Origin: Bacillota bacterium
Lineage (GTDB): Bacteria; Bacillota; Clostridia; Lachnospirales; Lachnospiraceae
Reading direction: 5' to 3'
Assembly: GCA_023386815.1 (NCBI GenBank)
Contig: JAEWIZ010000008.1
Location: 434,001 to 498,000, forward strand
Length of the DNA: 64,000 bases
Below the pieces are notes generated by a model that saw nothing but the letters and a program-made list of their open reading frames with translations, had not been told where the DNA came from and ran no database searches. The number at the start of each line of letters is the position of its first letter. Position 1 is the stretch's first letter. The position numbers and the translations under genes are program-made. Below are positions 17,021 through 26,133 of this stretch, piece by piece.

Positions 17021-18391
17021 ATGAAAATGAATCAACAAATGGAACAAAAGATTAAAGTTGGAGAAAAAATCACATTTTTTCTAGCTAATGTTGGTAATAT
17101 ACCAATCATGACATTAATTAGTGCTTATTTATTAATATTTTATACTGATGTAGTTGGATTATCTGCTGCTGCAGTTGGTACTCTATTTTTGCTGACAAAA
17201 ATTTTGGACGGGATAAATGATCCGATTGTTGGTTTCATTATTGATCGCATTCCAAGAAAAAAGAACGGTAAGTTCAGAACACTATTGTTTATTGGAGCTA
17301 TTATGTGTTCAATCAATTTTATATTATTATGGTATGGGCCAGCTTTAGCACCGGATGCCATAAAAATGGCTATTGCTTATATTACCTACATACTAATCGG
17401 CATCACCTTTGATGTCATGGATATTTCCTTGAACAGTTTGATTCCTGTTATGACTACCAATATGAAAGAGAGGACATCATTAAGTGCAATAAAAGGTGCC
17501 GGATATATGCTCGGCGCGGTAATTGTATCAATAGGGGCACCGTTGATCATTAATGCCTTTGCAACAAAAAGAACAGGATATTTCATTTTGATTGCTGTAA
17601 CTACTATCATTGTATTATTATTCTCAATCATAGGAGCTGTTGGTGTAAAAGAACGTGTTACTGCAATAAATGAAGACAAATATAGTTTGAAACAAATGAT
17701 ATCTTTTCTTACAGTTGGACCTGTTTTTGCGGCATTTATCTCACAGTTATTGTTTGTCTCAGGGAAAGCGATACTAATTGCATCTGAAGTTTATTTTGCA
17801 ACCTATATTTTTGGTGATTTAAAAATAGTTTCCTTGTGTTCGGTTATCATGTTAGCGGGAATGATACCAGCCTTAATGATAACTGGACTCTTAGTGAAAA
17901 AGAGCAGTAAACGCCTTGTTTACAGCTTAGGCATCCTTATTTATGGATGTGCCTTACTGATCCGCCTATTACAGGTTGATAATCTGAAATTCCTATATTT
18001 GACCTATATCTTTATGGGCTTCGGAACAGGACTCGTAATGGTTTTAATGTATGGTATTCAGGCTGATAATATAGATTATGTAGAATATAAAACCGGCAAG
18101 AGAGCGGAAGGGGCGATATCAGCGTTGCAATCATTTGTAGCTAAAGTAGGGGGTACTTTGGGAGCAGCAATTCCAGCATACATTTTATCAATGACTGGAT
18201 ATGTAGCAAATGCTGAACAAAGTGTAGCAGCGAAAAGTGGTATGGTTATTTCTACGTTAGTGATACCTGCAATTTTTTGTGTGGCTGCCGCAGCAGTCTT
18301 CTGGTTTGTTTATCCCTTGAATAATAAGAAACTGGATGAAATGCAGGCAGAATTAAATCAACTACGTGAGAATAGTAATAAGATGGAATGA
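17021..18391 (+). CDS. GPH-family sugar:cation symporter (MelB-like)
   Basis: 456 residues with about twelve hydrophobic segments. GGAGG lies three bases before ATG 17021 and nine before ATG 17027, so the latter may be the true start. The glycoside-pentoside-hexuronide family signature is present: GINDPIVGFIIDRIPRKKNGKFR (about 64-86) between helices 2 and 3. The C-terminal half contains YGIQADNIDYVEYKTGKRAEG, typical of the family. It imports oligosaccharides or glycosides with Na+ or H+. It lies 123 bases after the GH78 gene and shares its operon, so the cargo is likely a small rhamnoside. Confidence 0.88.
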   Translation: MKMNQQMEQKIKVGEKITFFLANVGNIPIMTLISAYLLIFYTDVVGLSAAAVGTLFLLTKILDGINDPIVGFIIDRIPRKKNGKFRTLLFIGAIMCSINFILLWYGPALAPDAIKMAIAYITYILIGITFDVMDISLNSLIPVMTTNMKERTSLSAIKGAGYMLGAVIVSIGAPLIINAFATKRTGYFILIAVTTIIVLLFSIIGAVGVKERVTAINEDKYSLKQMISFLTVGPVFAAFISQLLFVSGKAILIASEVYFATYIFGDLKIVSLCSVIMLAGMIPALMITGLLVKKSSKRLVYSLGILIYGCALLIRLLQVDNLKFLYLTYIFMGFGTGLVMVLMYGIQADNIDYVEYKTGKRAEGAISALQSFVAKVGGTLGAAIPAYILSMTGYVANAEQSVAAKSGMVISTLVIPAIFCVAAAAVFWFVYPLNNKKLDEMQAELNQLRENSNKME

Positions 18392-18901
18392 CTATCTACC
18401 TTCAGAAAGTGATTTTTAACCTGAGGCGCTAATTAGTCTAAGTAAGTCATGAACTCATTTGAGGTATAAAATTAATAGGAATTGTATATATAAAGGTGGG
18501 GCAGATATTAATCAGAAATCATTCTCCTTTTATAAGAAGGGCTTGTATCGAAGGGTACAAGCCCTTCTCATGTGAAAGGCCTAATTTTTGATAATGTGGG
18601 TTGGAGTGATATTAATAGTTAAATTAATTGAATGTTTAAAATAGTAAGTTAATCATATTAACACTTTAGAGAAGAATTCAAATATTTGTCATAATTATTT
18701 CTGAATAATAATGAAGCTATGAAAACTGAAATATGGTTACTGTATACTCGATTACGTATGAACCATTCGAATATAAAACAGGTATATTAATTGTTCAAAA
18801 TTTACAAAAACAAATTATAAACATAGAGAAATTAGTGAATACTCACAATGAATATGAAATAACGGCTTTACGCAGTAGAGAATTTATGGTATATTTTAAA
18901 C
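18392..18901 (+). other. Long gap holding one strong hairpin
   Basis: A perfect thirteen-pair stem (AGAAGGGCTTGTA with TACAAGCCCTTCT, 18535-18568, loop TCGAAGGG) is the only clear element up to the promoter at 18867. It has no T tail, so it may be a weak or bidirectional stop for the symporter operon. The frame at 18733-19014 has poor start context and overlaps the next gene out of frame; I do not call it. Confidence 0.55.
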
Positions 18902-18902
18902 A
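18867..18902 (+). promoter_or_regulatory. Promoter placing the start codon at or near +1
   Basis: TTTACG (18867-18872), a 17-base spacer and TATATT (18890-18895) precede the ATG at 18902 by only six bases. Transcription would begin about at the A of the ATG. No Shine-Dalgarno site is visible, so a leaderless message is suggested. Confidence 0.4.
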
Positions 18903-20470
18903 TGAGAAAATTAAGAATTGTATTTCTAATGGTATGTTTTCTAATAATGTTTTTATTAGGCAGAGATTCCAAAACGGTGTCTGCTGCAACAATTTCGTTT
19001 ACTTTCTTCTATAATAATTCCTGTGCATCCTGTAAAGAAGATGAAGATATTTACCAGCTTTTTAACCGGTGCTTTTCTTCTAAGGAAAAGGCACAGATGA
19101 ATTATGAAATTCTAGTTTATAATGTGTTTCAACAATCTGGAAAGGAGGTCTATGAGAAATATTGCCAGAATGATCTGATCAAATCCTCTGAGAGCGAGTT
19201 CCCGATTTTGGTGGTAAATGGGAAGTCGATTACGGGGTATGAAGAGATTGAACAGTATTTGAACAATGATTTCAACATAGAGAAAGAAAGCTTAACGATA
19301 CAATATGATAAGATACAAGAAGAGGATAGGTCTTCTTCTGAGCAGAAAGCTCAAACTAATAAAGATATTTCGATAATTGATCATATAACTCGAAATTCCA
19401 GAGAAAAGAAGATAAAAGATGATGATAACTATCTATTACTTTTTACAACCTACTCCTGTGAAGAGTGTGAAAAGGTTAAGGGATTTCTAAAAGGAATAGA
19501 TCCTTCTATTATCATTGATGAATATAACATTGGTGCAGAAAATGCAGTTGAGATATTGCAAACCTTGTATGCCTATTATCAGGTAGAGGATAAAAGACAA
19601 CATGTGCCAACCATTTTTATTGGAAATCAGGTTCTTACGGGGGAAGAGGAAATTATCACAGCACTGAGCAAAGAAGATGCATTTTCTAATGCTACTTATG
19701 AGATATTGATCGATTCGATAAATCAAAAAACAGGAGCCGAAGCGATTCCTAAGACAAGTTATTTCACCCTATTTGGATCCGGGCTGCTGGCAGGGTTTAA
19801 TCCCTGTGGTATTTCAATGCTGCTGATGCTATTGTCTATTTTATTAACTGCGCAATCAGGGGTATTAAGAAATGGTATGTTATATATTATTGCAAAGATG
19901 ATCACTTATTTTGGCATTGGAATAGGAGCATATTTTGCTGCATCTGCTGTCTTTTCCGTTGAACTGAAGAGTGTTACCAGTATTTTTACAATCATAGTTG
20001 CTGGGGTGGTTTTCATTCTTGCAGTTCTTAACTTTGTGGACTTTTTTAATGTGAAACAAGAAAAGTTTGGAAAAATACATTTGCAGCTTCCTGTTAGGCT
20101 ACGAACGTTTAATCATCATATGATTAAGAAAATGGGGAATGTTTCAGAAAAATTCATACCCATATTAGCATTTGGACTTGGAGTTGTTATTTCCTTTGGA
20201 GAATTTTTTTGCACTGGTCAGATATATATGGCATCTATATTATATATGCTCCGAATGCATTCTGAGAATATGTTGCAGATCATAGGTATGTTCTTGGTAT
20301 ATGTAGGAGCAATGTCACTCCCAACGATAGCTGTACTTATAGTAATTCATAAAACCAAGACAACCAATGCTGTTTCAGAATTCATGCTACATCGAATGGG
20401 TTTAATAAAATTATTTAATGCAATTTTATTTTTGACCTTTTTTATTTATTTGGTGTTTGGTTTAATGTAA
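18902..20470 (+). CDS. Double thioredoxin-like / CcdA (DsbD-type) fusion membrane protein
   Basis: 522 residues. A signal peptide or anchor (1-29) is followed by a first thioredoxin/glutaredoxin-like domain with CASC (Cys41, Cys44), a charged linker, and a second with CEEC (Cys186, Cys189) and the cis-Pro segment VPTIFIGNQVL. About six membrane helices of the CcdA/DsbD type follow, with the redox Cys pair in GFNPCG (Cys302) and FFCTGQ (Cys437). The family moves electrons from cytoplasmic thioredoxin across the membrane to extracytoplasmic thiols. Here two receiver domains are fused to the channel, suggesting relay to one or more surface proteins. There is no visible ribosome site; see the promoter entry. 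Confidence 0.82.
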   Translation: MRKLRIVFLMVCFLIMFLLGRDSKTVSAATISFTFFYNNSCASCKEDEDIYQLFNRCFSSKEKAQMNYEILVYNVFQQSGKEVYEKYCQNDLIKSSESEFPILVVNGKSITGYEEIEQYLNNDFNIEKESLTIQYDKIQEEDRSSSEQKAQTNKDISIIDHITRNSREKKIKDDDNYLLLFTTYSCEECEKVKGFLKGIDPSIIIDEYNIGAENAVEILQTLYAYYQVEDKRQHVPTIFIGNQVLTGEEEIITALSKEDAFSNATYEILIDSINQKTGAEAIPKTSYFTLFGSGLLAGFNPCGISMLLMLLSILLTAQSGVLRNGMLYIIAKMITYFGIGIGAYFAASAVFSVELKSVTSIFTIIVAGVVFILAVLNFVDFFNVKQEKFGKIHLQLPVRLRTFNHHMIKKMGNVSEKFIPILAFGLGVVISFGEFFCTGQIYMASILYMLRMHSENMLQIIGMFLVYVGAMSLPTIAVLIVIHKTKTTNAVSEFMLHRMGLIKLFNAILFLTFFIYLVFGLM

Positions 20471-20750
20471 ACCGATCTATATGTTCAAAAGTACATAAAA
20501 CCATAAGGAGCTGACAACATTCGTTTTGATCAGCTTCTCTTAATTTGATTAATAATTCTTCAGTGATACGTAGCCGTACTGCTGTTCGGTGAATGTCACA
20601 AGGCTCTGGATCATGAAAGAAATGGTTACTTTTTTCTTTAATAACGGACTCTTTCAAGGGAATATCTTTAAGATAACCTTGATAAATACAATTATTATTA
20701 TGAAAGAGCTGGATACTAGGGTGCTGAGGCGTTTTGTGATGAAAAAACAT
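20442..20750 (-). CDS. Small conserved-looking hypothetical protein
   Basis: 102 residues on the minus strand, with TTAGGAG six bases before the ATG and a promoter upstream. The middle reads KEKSNHFFHDPEPCDIHRTAVRLRITEELLIKL, which looks like a folded helical unit with a Cys-His pair; I recall similar HRTAVR-type small proteins in Clostridia but cannot name the family. Its 3' end overlaps the last 29 bases of the CcdA-fusion gene on the other strand, so the two transcripts converge. No signal peptide. The plus-strand frame opposite it (20589-20837) is taken to be its shadow. Confidence 0.6.
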   Translation of the reverse strand: MFFHHKTPQHPSIQLFHNNNCIYQGYLKDIPLKESVIKEKSNHFFHDPEPCDIHRTAVRLRITEELLIKLREADQNECCQLLMVLCTFEHIDRFTLNQTPNK

Positions 20751-20788
20751 AGAATACTCCTAATTCCTTTTTTTTATTTGACAAATAT

Positions 20789-20817
20789 ATTCATATCATA
20801 CTATATAATTCGTGGAT
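20789..20817 (-). promoter_or_regulatory. Promoter of the 102-residue minus-strand gene
   Basis: Read on the minus strand, TTGTAA, a 17-base spacer and TATGAT lie about 45 bases before the ribosome site of the gene ending at 20442. Spacing is ideal and both hexamers are close to consensus. Confidence 0.5.
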
Positions 20818-20917
20818 TTACAATGCATTTCGATTGAGATCCCATTAGAGTCATAAAAGTCTAAAAGAAAGGAACTTATGATATTTTGATTTTGAAATAT
20901 CATACTAACATAACAAA

Positions 20918-23188
20918 ATGAATGAGGTAGCGAATCAAAAAAAATCAGATGCTAATAAAATGGCAATAAAACTTCTGTGGTATTACTTGGTGATTCTTTT
21001 GGTGCCAACGATTTCCATTACAATTATTTATTTTACAGCAAGAGAAGCTCTGATTGATGTTCAAAAAGAGAAATCCTATCGGATTATGACAAACATGGTG
21101 AGTGATTTCGATCGAGAAATCGAAGGATTACGAAATATCGCAACCTATTTAAGTGAAGATACAAAGATTATGGAATTGTTATCAAAGGATGATAAAAAAG
21201 AAAACATTTATTATGACATGTACAAAATAGTAGATGAATTCTCGGTATATACCTTAACGAATTCCATGGTTGAAGATATTTGTATCTGGTTTTTAAATAA
21301 GGATTATATTATAAGTATTCCGAAGGTTATTCCAAAAACGGAACGAGGAATTTCAACCATACGCTCTTTACAAGGAGAATCCTGTGAAGCCTTGGAAAAC
21401 AATTTTTGCGGTCAATATCATTATATTAACATGGAGTGCGTGGAAGCAACGGTTGATAATAAAGATCTAATGCATTATAGAATTATTCAGTCCCTTCCCG
21501 ATGTTGATAATGGAGTTTATAACGGCGCGATCATAATTTCATTAAATAATAAAGTGATTAATAGCTTTTTGAAAAAAATGAAAAGTGATAATAGCAGTGT
21601 ATTTTTACTTGATCAGGATGGTAAGATTATTCAGAGCTTTTTAAATAACGAGTATCCTACGGATAATCATGCTGTGATTGGGATGGATTATTCTAAAGTG
21701 ATTAAAAATCAGAAGAATGTTGTTACATACAAAGCAGAGTCTAAATACTATTCCTGGTCTTTTGTTGTGGTTACACCAAAATCGGAATTAATTAAAGAAA
21801 TTGGAATTGGCAAATATTTAATGGTTTTCCTATATGTCATGTCTATTTTAGTTGGTGTACTTATTTGTATCTATTATTGGCATAACAATAAAAATACGGT
21901 AAAACAATATTATCGCTGTTCAGAAAATTTGGCAGTTAAGGTAAATGCATCAGGGAGCGCAAAAGCACAAAATGAAAATCGTACCTTCTGGAGGAGTCTG
22001 GGAACCTTTCTGGAACAAGTAGAGAATCTTAAGGATACCTTGGATAAACAGCAGGAAATTGTACATAAGGAATGCATTCGGAAATTATTATTTGGTAACT
22101 ATGAAAGTCTTCAAGAATTTAAAGAAGAAGCAGGAGATGAAGCGGAAAGGTTTTTGCAGTATCCAGCATATTATGTTGTAGTTGTGAGAATTGAGTCTCA
22201 GTTGTCCGGCGATTTCCTTATTTCAAACCAAAAGTTTCAGGAAAAAGTGCAGAATTTTTTTGCAACGGAGCTAATGATTCAACATTGGATTTATCCAATT
22301 GAGAATTACACCTATGCTATGATATTGGCAGATGATCAGAATAGGAATCTATTTGGTATTAAGGAAGAGATGGGTAAAATTGATTTCTACAACCAGGGTG
22401 TTAGCGGTAGCTTTCTGGGAATCAGCCACCAGGTAGATACAATACTTAAATTGTCAGGAGCCTATGAGGAAGCAGTACAAGTATGTAAGAACGCAAGCTT
22501 TTTCCAAATTCATGTACCATTAATTCAAGAAGAAACAGAAGAAGAAATCCGGGGAGCAGTAATGTCACTGGAAGATGAATTTCAATTAGAACAAATCCTG
22601 CTGCATGGCTCTGAGAATGATCTAGAGGCCATGTTACTTCGGATTCGAGAGTTAAATATTGAACAAGTACAGCATCTTTACTGGGTAACCCATATGGTCA
22701 AAATGCTCCAGTGTATTTTGGTTCGTTGTTTGAAGAAAGAAAGTGATGATTTTAGTAATCAGCTCATCACAAAGGTGCAAAAGACGGAATGGCCGGATGA
22801 ATTATATGCGCTCCTGCGTACTGCAAAACGGCACCAGATGAAGGTTGTGGAAGAAAAAAAGGATAAACAAAGGGAAGAAATCAAGCTGGAACTAGAAAGG
22901 ATTATACAAGATAATTATTCGGACATGAACTTTAGTCTTTTGATGGTTGCTGAACGTATGAACACATCAGAGCAACGGCTATATAAAGAGTTCAAATTAT
23001 ATTTTGGCCTTACTTTTAGTGATTACCTGGAGAATTTGCGAATACAAAAGGCAGGTCAGTTATTAATGGAAGGAATTGCGGTTAAGGATGTTGCTGTTCA
23101 AGTGGGATATGGAAGTGACTATTCTTTTCGAAGAGCATTTAAGCGAATCACAGGAATGACACCTAGTACTTTTATTAATATATCATAG
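20918..23188 (+). CDS. Membrane-bound AraC-type sensor-regulator
   Basis: 756 residues. A membrane helix (about 17-40), an extracytoplasmic sensor of some 250 residues, a second helix (about 297-320), a long cytoplasmic linker and a C-terminal AraC DNA-binding domain (about 660-756, MNTSEQRLYKEFKLYFGLTFSDYL then FKRITGMTPSTF) are visible. This layout is known for regulators next to lpl-type sugar ABC transporters in Firmicutes, where the outer domain senses sugar or its binding protein. The genes it probably controls start at 23470. The ribosome site is weak (AAAGGAAC about 50 bases upstream is too far), so the start is uncertain. Confidence 0.88.
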   Translation: MNEVANQKKSDANKMAIKLLWYYLVILLVPTISITIIYFTAREALIDVQKEKSYRIMTNMVSDFDREIEGLRNIATYLSEDTKIMELLSKDDKKENIYYDMYKIVDEFSVYTLTNSMVEDICIWFLNKDYIISIPKVIPKTERGISTIRSLQGESCEALENNFCGQYHYINMECVEATVDNKDLMHYRIIQSLPDVDNGVYNGAIIISLNNKVINSFLKKMKSDNSSVFLLDQDGKIIQSFLNNEYPTDNHAVIGMDYSKVIKNQKNVVTYKAESKYYSWSFVVVTPKSELIKEIGIGKYLMVFLYVMSILVGVLICIYYWHNNKNTVKQYYRCSENLAVKVNASGSAKAQNENRTFWRSLGTFLEQVENLKDTLDKQQEIVHKECIRKLLFGNYESLQEFKEEAGDEAERFLQYPAYYVVVVRIESQLSGDFLISNQKFQEKVQNFFATELMIQHWIYPIENYTYAMILADDQNRNLFGIKEEMGKIDFYNQGVSGSFLGISHQVDTILKLSGAYEEAVQVCKNASFFQIHVPLIQEETEEEIRGAVMSLEDEFQLEQILLHGSENDLEAMLLRIRELNIEQVQHLYWVTHMVKMLQCILVRCLKKESDDFSNQLITKVQKTEWPDELYALLRTAKRHQMKVVEEKKDKQREEIKLELERIIQDNYSDMNFSLLMVAERMNTSEQRLYKEFKLYFGLTFSDYLENLRIQKAGQLLMEGIAVKDVAVQVGYGSDYSFRRAFKRITGMTPSTFINIS

Positions 23189-23223
23189 AAAAATATAATA
23201 CGAATTAGTTATAAGAAAATCGA

Positions 23224-23256
23224 GAGGCTGGTAGGAAAACTAGCCTCATTTTTTTT
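23224..23256 (+). terminator. Intrinsic terminator after the membrane AraC gene
   Basis: A nine-pair stem (GAGGCTGGT with ACTAGCCTC, one G-U) with a six-base loop, followed by A and T8. It separates regulator and transporter transcripts. Confidence 0.88.
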
Positions 23257-23289
23257 GAAAAAACCGCGATAATACAGTAAATATGGACA

Positions 23290-23383
23290 TTGTTTCAAAA
23301 AATGTATGGCTTAAAAAAAAGTGTTCGTTGTTTAAAATGTATAGAAATGATATAAAAAAAGTGTAATTGCTATTTAAAACAAT
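23290..23383 (+). promoter_or_regulatory. Repeated TTGTTT-AAA motifs upstream of the solute-binding protein
   Basis: TTGTTTCAAAAAATGTAT (23290-23307) and TTGTTTAAAATGTAT (23328-23342) are direct repeats, and 23371-23383 carries the same core inverted (ATTGTTTTAAATA on the minus strand). The repeats start 38 bases apart. They lie in the gap between the membrane AraC regulator and the transporter it probably controls and are candidate operator sites. Confidence 0.45.
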
Positions 23384-23469
23384 CAAATTGGGATGGGTTA
23401 CGATCGGAACCTATTCTGAAAAAGTACCAACAGGTTTTAAAGAAAATTTTATGAAAAAGGAGAAAAGCA

Positions 23470-25155
23470 ATGATAAGTAAGTTGAAAAAATTTACTGCAG
23501 TAACATTAAGTGCTGTTATGGTATTAGGAATGGCAGCATGCGGGGGAAGTAATTCATCGACAGCAGACAAAAAGGTAACATTAACAGATCCAGGAACATA
23601 TCCAATCGTAGCAGATGGAGAAAAATTAACCTTAACGTGCTTTACCATGACGATGCCAAATGTTGAGGATCTTGAGACCAATGATTTTACTAAATTCTTA
23701 GAAGAAAAGACTGGTATCCATATTGAATTTGAAACAGGAACCAGAGATGACTGGGAAGATAAATTAAATATGTCATTACAGTCAGGTGATTATCCGGATA
23801 TTATTATGGGGGTAACTCCGAATGTAGCAAAGTATGGTGTTAAAGAAGGAATTTTCATTAAATTGGATGACTACATTAATGAGGAAAATACACCGAACTA
23901 CTATAATATGTTTAAAGATAATTTAGATCTAAGCCGTGAATCTGATGGAAATATCTATTCTTTATTAGCAACCAATGATTGTTATCATTGTTCCTATGGT
24001 AGAAAAATGTGGATTAATACGAAGTATCTAGCTGACATGGGATGTGATATGCCAGAGACCACGGAGGAATTTTACGATGTTTGTAAGAAATTCCTGGAAT
24101 ACAAACCAAATGGTATTGCAATTAGCGGTACTGCTCCTGGAGCAGGCTGGTATTCAACCTTCCAGGATTGGTTAATGGGTTCCTTCTTACTATGCCCAAG
24201 CAAATCTTATACCTTAAATGTGTATGATATGACTGCTGTAAACAAGGAAGGAAAAATAGTAACAGCAGCAACAGATGACAGATACAAGGATTTCCTCACC
24301 TATTGTAATTCTTTATATGAACTTGGTGCGATCTATGATGGCAATTTCACACAGTCACAAGAACAGTTAAAGACAATTATTAATCAGGAAGATGCTCCTG
24401 TATTATGTTTCCCAGAAGGAACGATTTCGGATTATATCGATTCCACAGGAAATCCGGAACTATACAAACAATATGCTACCTTAGCTCCCTTGGAAGGACC
24501 CGACGGTACAAGACTGTCTTCCTACTTTAAATATTCAGCAATTACCAGCGGAAATTTCTGTATAACAGATAAGTGTAAGAACCCGGAAGCCGCATTACGT
24601 TGGGTTGATTTCTTTTACTCAGCAACAGGTGATCTTAGTTCACAGTATGGCGCTGATGAGGGAACTGACTGGGTATTAAATCCAGAAGGTAAACTTGGTT
24701 TAAATGGAGAACCAGCATTATATGAAGTGTTAAATCCTTATTCTGCCGAAACACAGAATCATGACTGGCAGGATATCGGAATTCGTGTTGCGCCTGCTTC
24801 CTACAGATTAGGTCAGGCTGTAGCACAGGACATTGATCCTTATGCACCGGAGGGATTGGAAAAACTGTTATTTGATTCATCAAAAAATGACTATGAACCA
24901 TATACACAGAACGAAACAAATTCGGATCTTGATATGATACCGGAATTAAAAATAACAGATGAAGAATCCACCAATGTTTCTACTGTAGCGGTAGAAGTAG
25001 AAAAAATCATTACGGAAACTTCCGTGGCATTCATAACAGGAGCAAAAGATATCAATACAGAATGGGATAACTATAAAAACTCCTTAGATAAAGCAGGATT
25101 ACAGACATTATTAGAAACATATCAGAACGCTTATGATAGAATGATGAAAAAATAA
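23470..25155 (+). CDS. Sugar ABC transporter lipoprotein (lpl type)
   Basis: 561 residues, AAGGAG before the ATG. A lipoprotein signal peptide ends in LGMAACGG (modified Cys near residue 24). The mature part is a large family 1-like extracellular solute-binding protein, about 540 residues, the size usual for LplA/YtcQ-type complex-glycan binders rather than 400-residue maltose types. It captures oligosaccharides or glycopeptides outside the membrane and delivers them to the permeases at 25216 and 26134. No ATPase gene lies nearby; a shared MsmX-like ATPase elsewhere is the norm for this class. A hairpin follows the stop codon. Confidence 0.9.
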   Translation: MISKLKKFTAVTLSAVMVLGMAACGGSNSSTADKKVTLTDPGTYPIVADGEKLTLTCFTMTMPNVEDLETNDFTKFLEEKTGIHIEFETGTRDDWEDKLNMSLQSGDYPDIIMGVTPNVAKYGVKEGIFIKLDDYINEENTPNYYNMFKDNLDLSRESDGNIYSLLATNDCYHCSYGRKMWINTKYLADMGCDMPETTEEFYDVCKKFLEYKPNGIAISGTAPGAGWYSTFQDWLMGSFLLCPSKSYTLNVYDMTAVNKEGKIVTAATDDRYKDFLTYCNSLYELGAIYDGNFTQSQEQLKTIINQEDAPVLCFPEGTISDYIDSTGNPELYKQYATLAPLEGPDGTRLSSYFKYSAITSGNFCITDKCKNPEAALRWVDFFYSATGDLSSQYGADEGTDWVLNPEGKLGLNGEPALYEVLNPYSAETQNHDWQDIGIRVAPASYRLGQAVAQDIDPYAPEGLEKLLFDSSKNDYEPYTQNETNSDLDMIPELKITDEESTNVSTVAVEVEKIITETSVAFITGAKDINTEWDNYKNSLDKAGLQTLLETYQNAYDRMMKK

Positions 25156-25167
25156 GGAGCTAAGAAA

Positions 25168-25200
25168 AGCTAAGCTGCTGCCCAATACAGCAGCTTAGCT
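25168..25200 (+). terminator. Intercistronic hairpin between binding protein and permease
   Basis: A perfect thirteen-pair stem (AGCTAAGCTGCTG with CAGCAGCTTAGCT) with a CCCAATA loop directly precedes the permease ribosome site. No T run follows, so it probably protects the binding-protein mRNA and lowers permease expression rather than stopping all transcription. Confidence 0.7.
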
Positions 25201-25215
25201 GAAAGGAGAAAAACC

Positions 25216-26121
25216 TTGAAACATAAGAACAAATTAGGGAAATCCAATTGGCAATTTTGGCTCATTATTAGTGTTCCCTTGCTATATGCGATCATTTTTG
25301 CTTATATTCCAATGGGTGGAATTTTAATGGCATTTAAGGACTATAGCATTCGAAAAGGAATTTTGGGAAGCGACTGGGTTGGATTAAAATATTTCGTGCA
25401 GTTTTTATCATCTACTTCCAGCCTTAAAGTTATTATGAATACTCTGATCCTGGGTGTATATACTCTAGTTGTAAATTTCCCCTTCCCAATCATTTTAGCA
25501 ATCATGTTAAACGAAATCAGGTGCGAGAAATTTAAGAAGACCGTTCAGATGGCAACCTATGCACCCTATTTTATCTCTACTGTAGTTATGGTCGGTATGA
25601 TGATGCAGATGATGGATCTGCGTACCGGTATTTTCAATCTTGTATTACAAAAATTTGGTTTTGATCCAATTAACTTCTTTGGGGATGTGTCATTATTTAG
25701 ACATCTTTATGTATGGAGCGGTTTATGGCAAACCATAGGATATTCTTCCATCATCTATATTGCTGCTCTTTCCGGTGTAAGCCCGGAGCTAAAGGAGGCT
25801 GCAATGATGGATGGTGCGAATCGTATGCAGAAAATCTGGCATGTAGATCTGCCGGGAATCTTACCAACGATCATTATTATGTTGATTTTCAGCTGTGGTA
25901 ACATTGTAAATATCGGATTGGATAAGGTGTATCTGATGCAGAACAGTTTAAATGCAGATGTATCAGAAGTTATCTCTACGTTCGTCTATAAAGTAGGTGT
26001 TGTAAATGCAGATTTTGGTTTCTCAACTGCTTCAGGTCTGTTTCAATCCGTTGTAAGTTTTGTTTTGCTAATCACCGTGAATAAGATTAGTAAAAAAGTA
26101 ACTGATACAAGTTTGTGGTAA
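25216..26121 (+). CDS. Sugar ABC transporter permease, LplB type
   Basis: 301 residues from a TTG start, with AAAGGAG seven bases upstream. Six membrane helices and the binding-protein-dependent permease loop EAAMMDGANRMQKIWHVDLPG (about 194-214) are visible, the loop that docks on the ATPase. The opening LLYAIIFAYIPMGGILMAFKDY is typical of the LplB/YtcP-partner group. It forms the channel with the permease at 26134. Confidence 0.92.
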   Translation: MKHKNKLGKSNWQFWLIISVPLLYAIIFAYIPMGGILMAFKDYSIRKGILGSDWVGLKYFVQFLSSTSSLKVIMNTLILGVYTLVVNFPFPIILAIMLNEIRCEKFKKTVQMATYAPYFISTVVMVGMMMQMMDLRTGIFNLVLQKFGFDPINFFGDVSLFRHLYVWSGLWQTIGYSSIIYIAALSGVSPELKEAAMMDGANRMQKIWHVDLPGILPTIIIMLIFSCGNIVNIGLDKVYLMQNSLNADVSEVISTFVYKVGVVNADFGFSTASGLFQSVVSFVLLITVNKISKKVTDTSLW

Positions 26122-26133
26122 AGGAGGAGAAAA

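Noticed and set aside
18733..19014. Frame of 93 codons overlapping the CcdA-fusion gene
   Set aside because: Poor start context, out of frame with a clearly real gene over its second half, and no recognisable motif.
20589..20837. Plus-strand frame opposite the 102-residue minus-strand gene
   Set aside because: The minus-strand frame has the promoter, ribosome site and protein-like sequence; this one has none.
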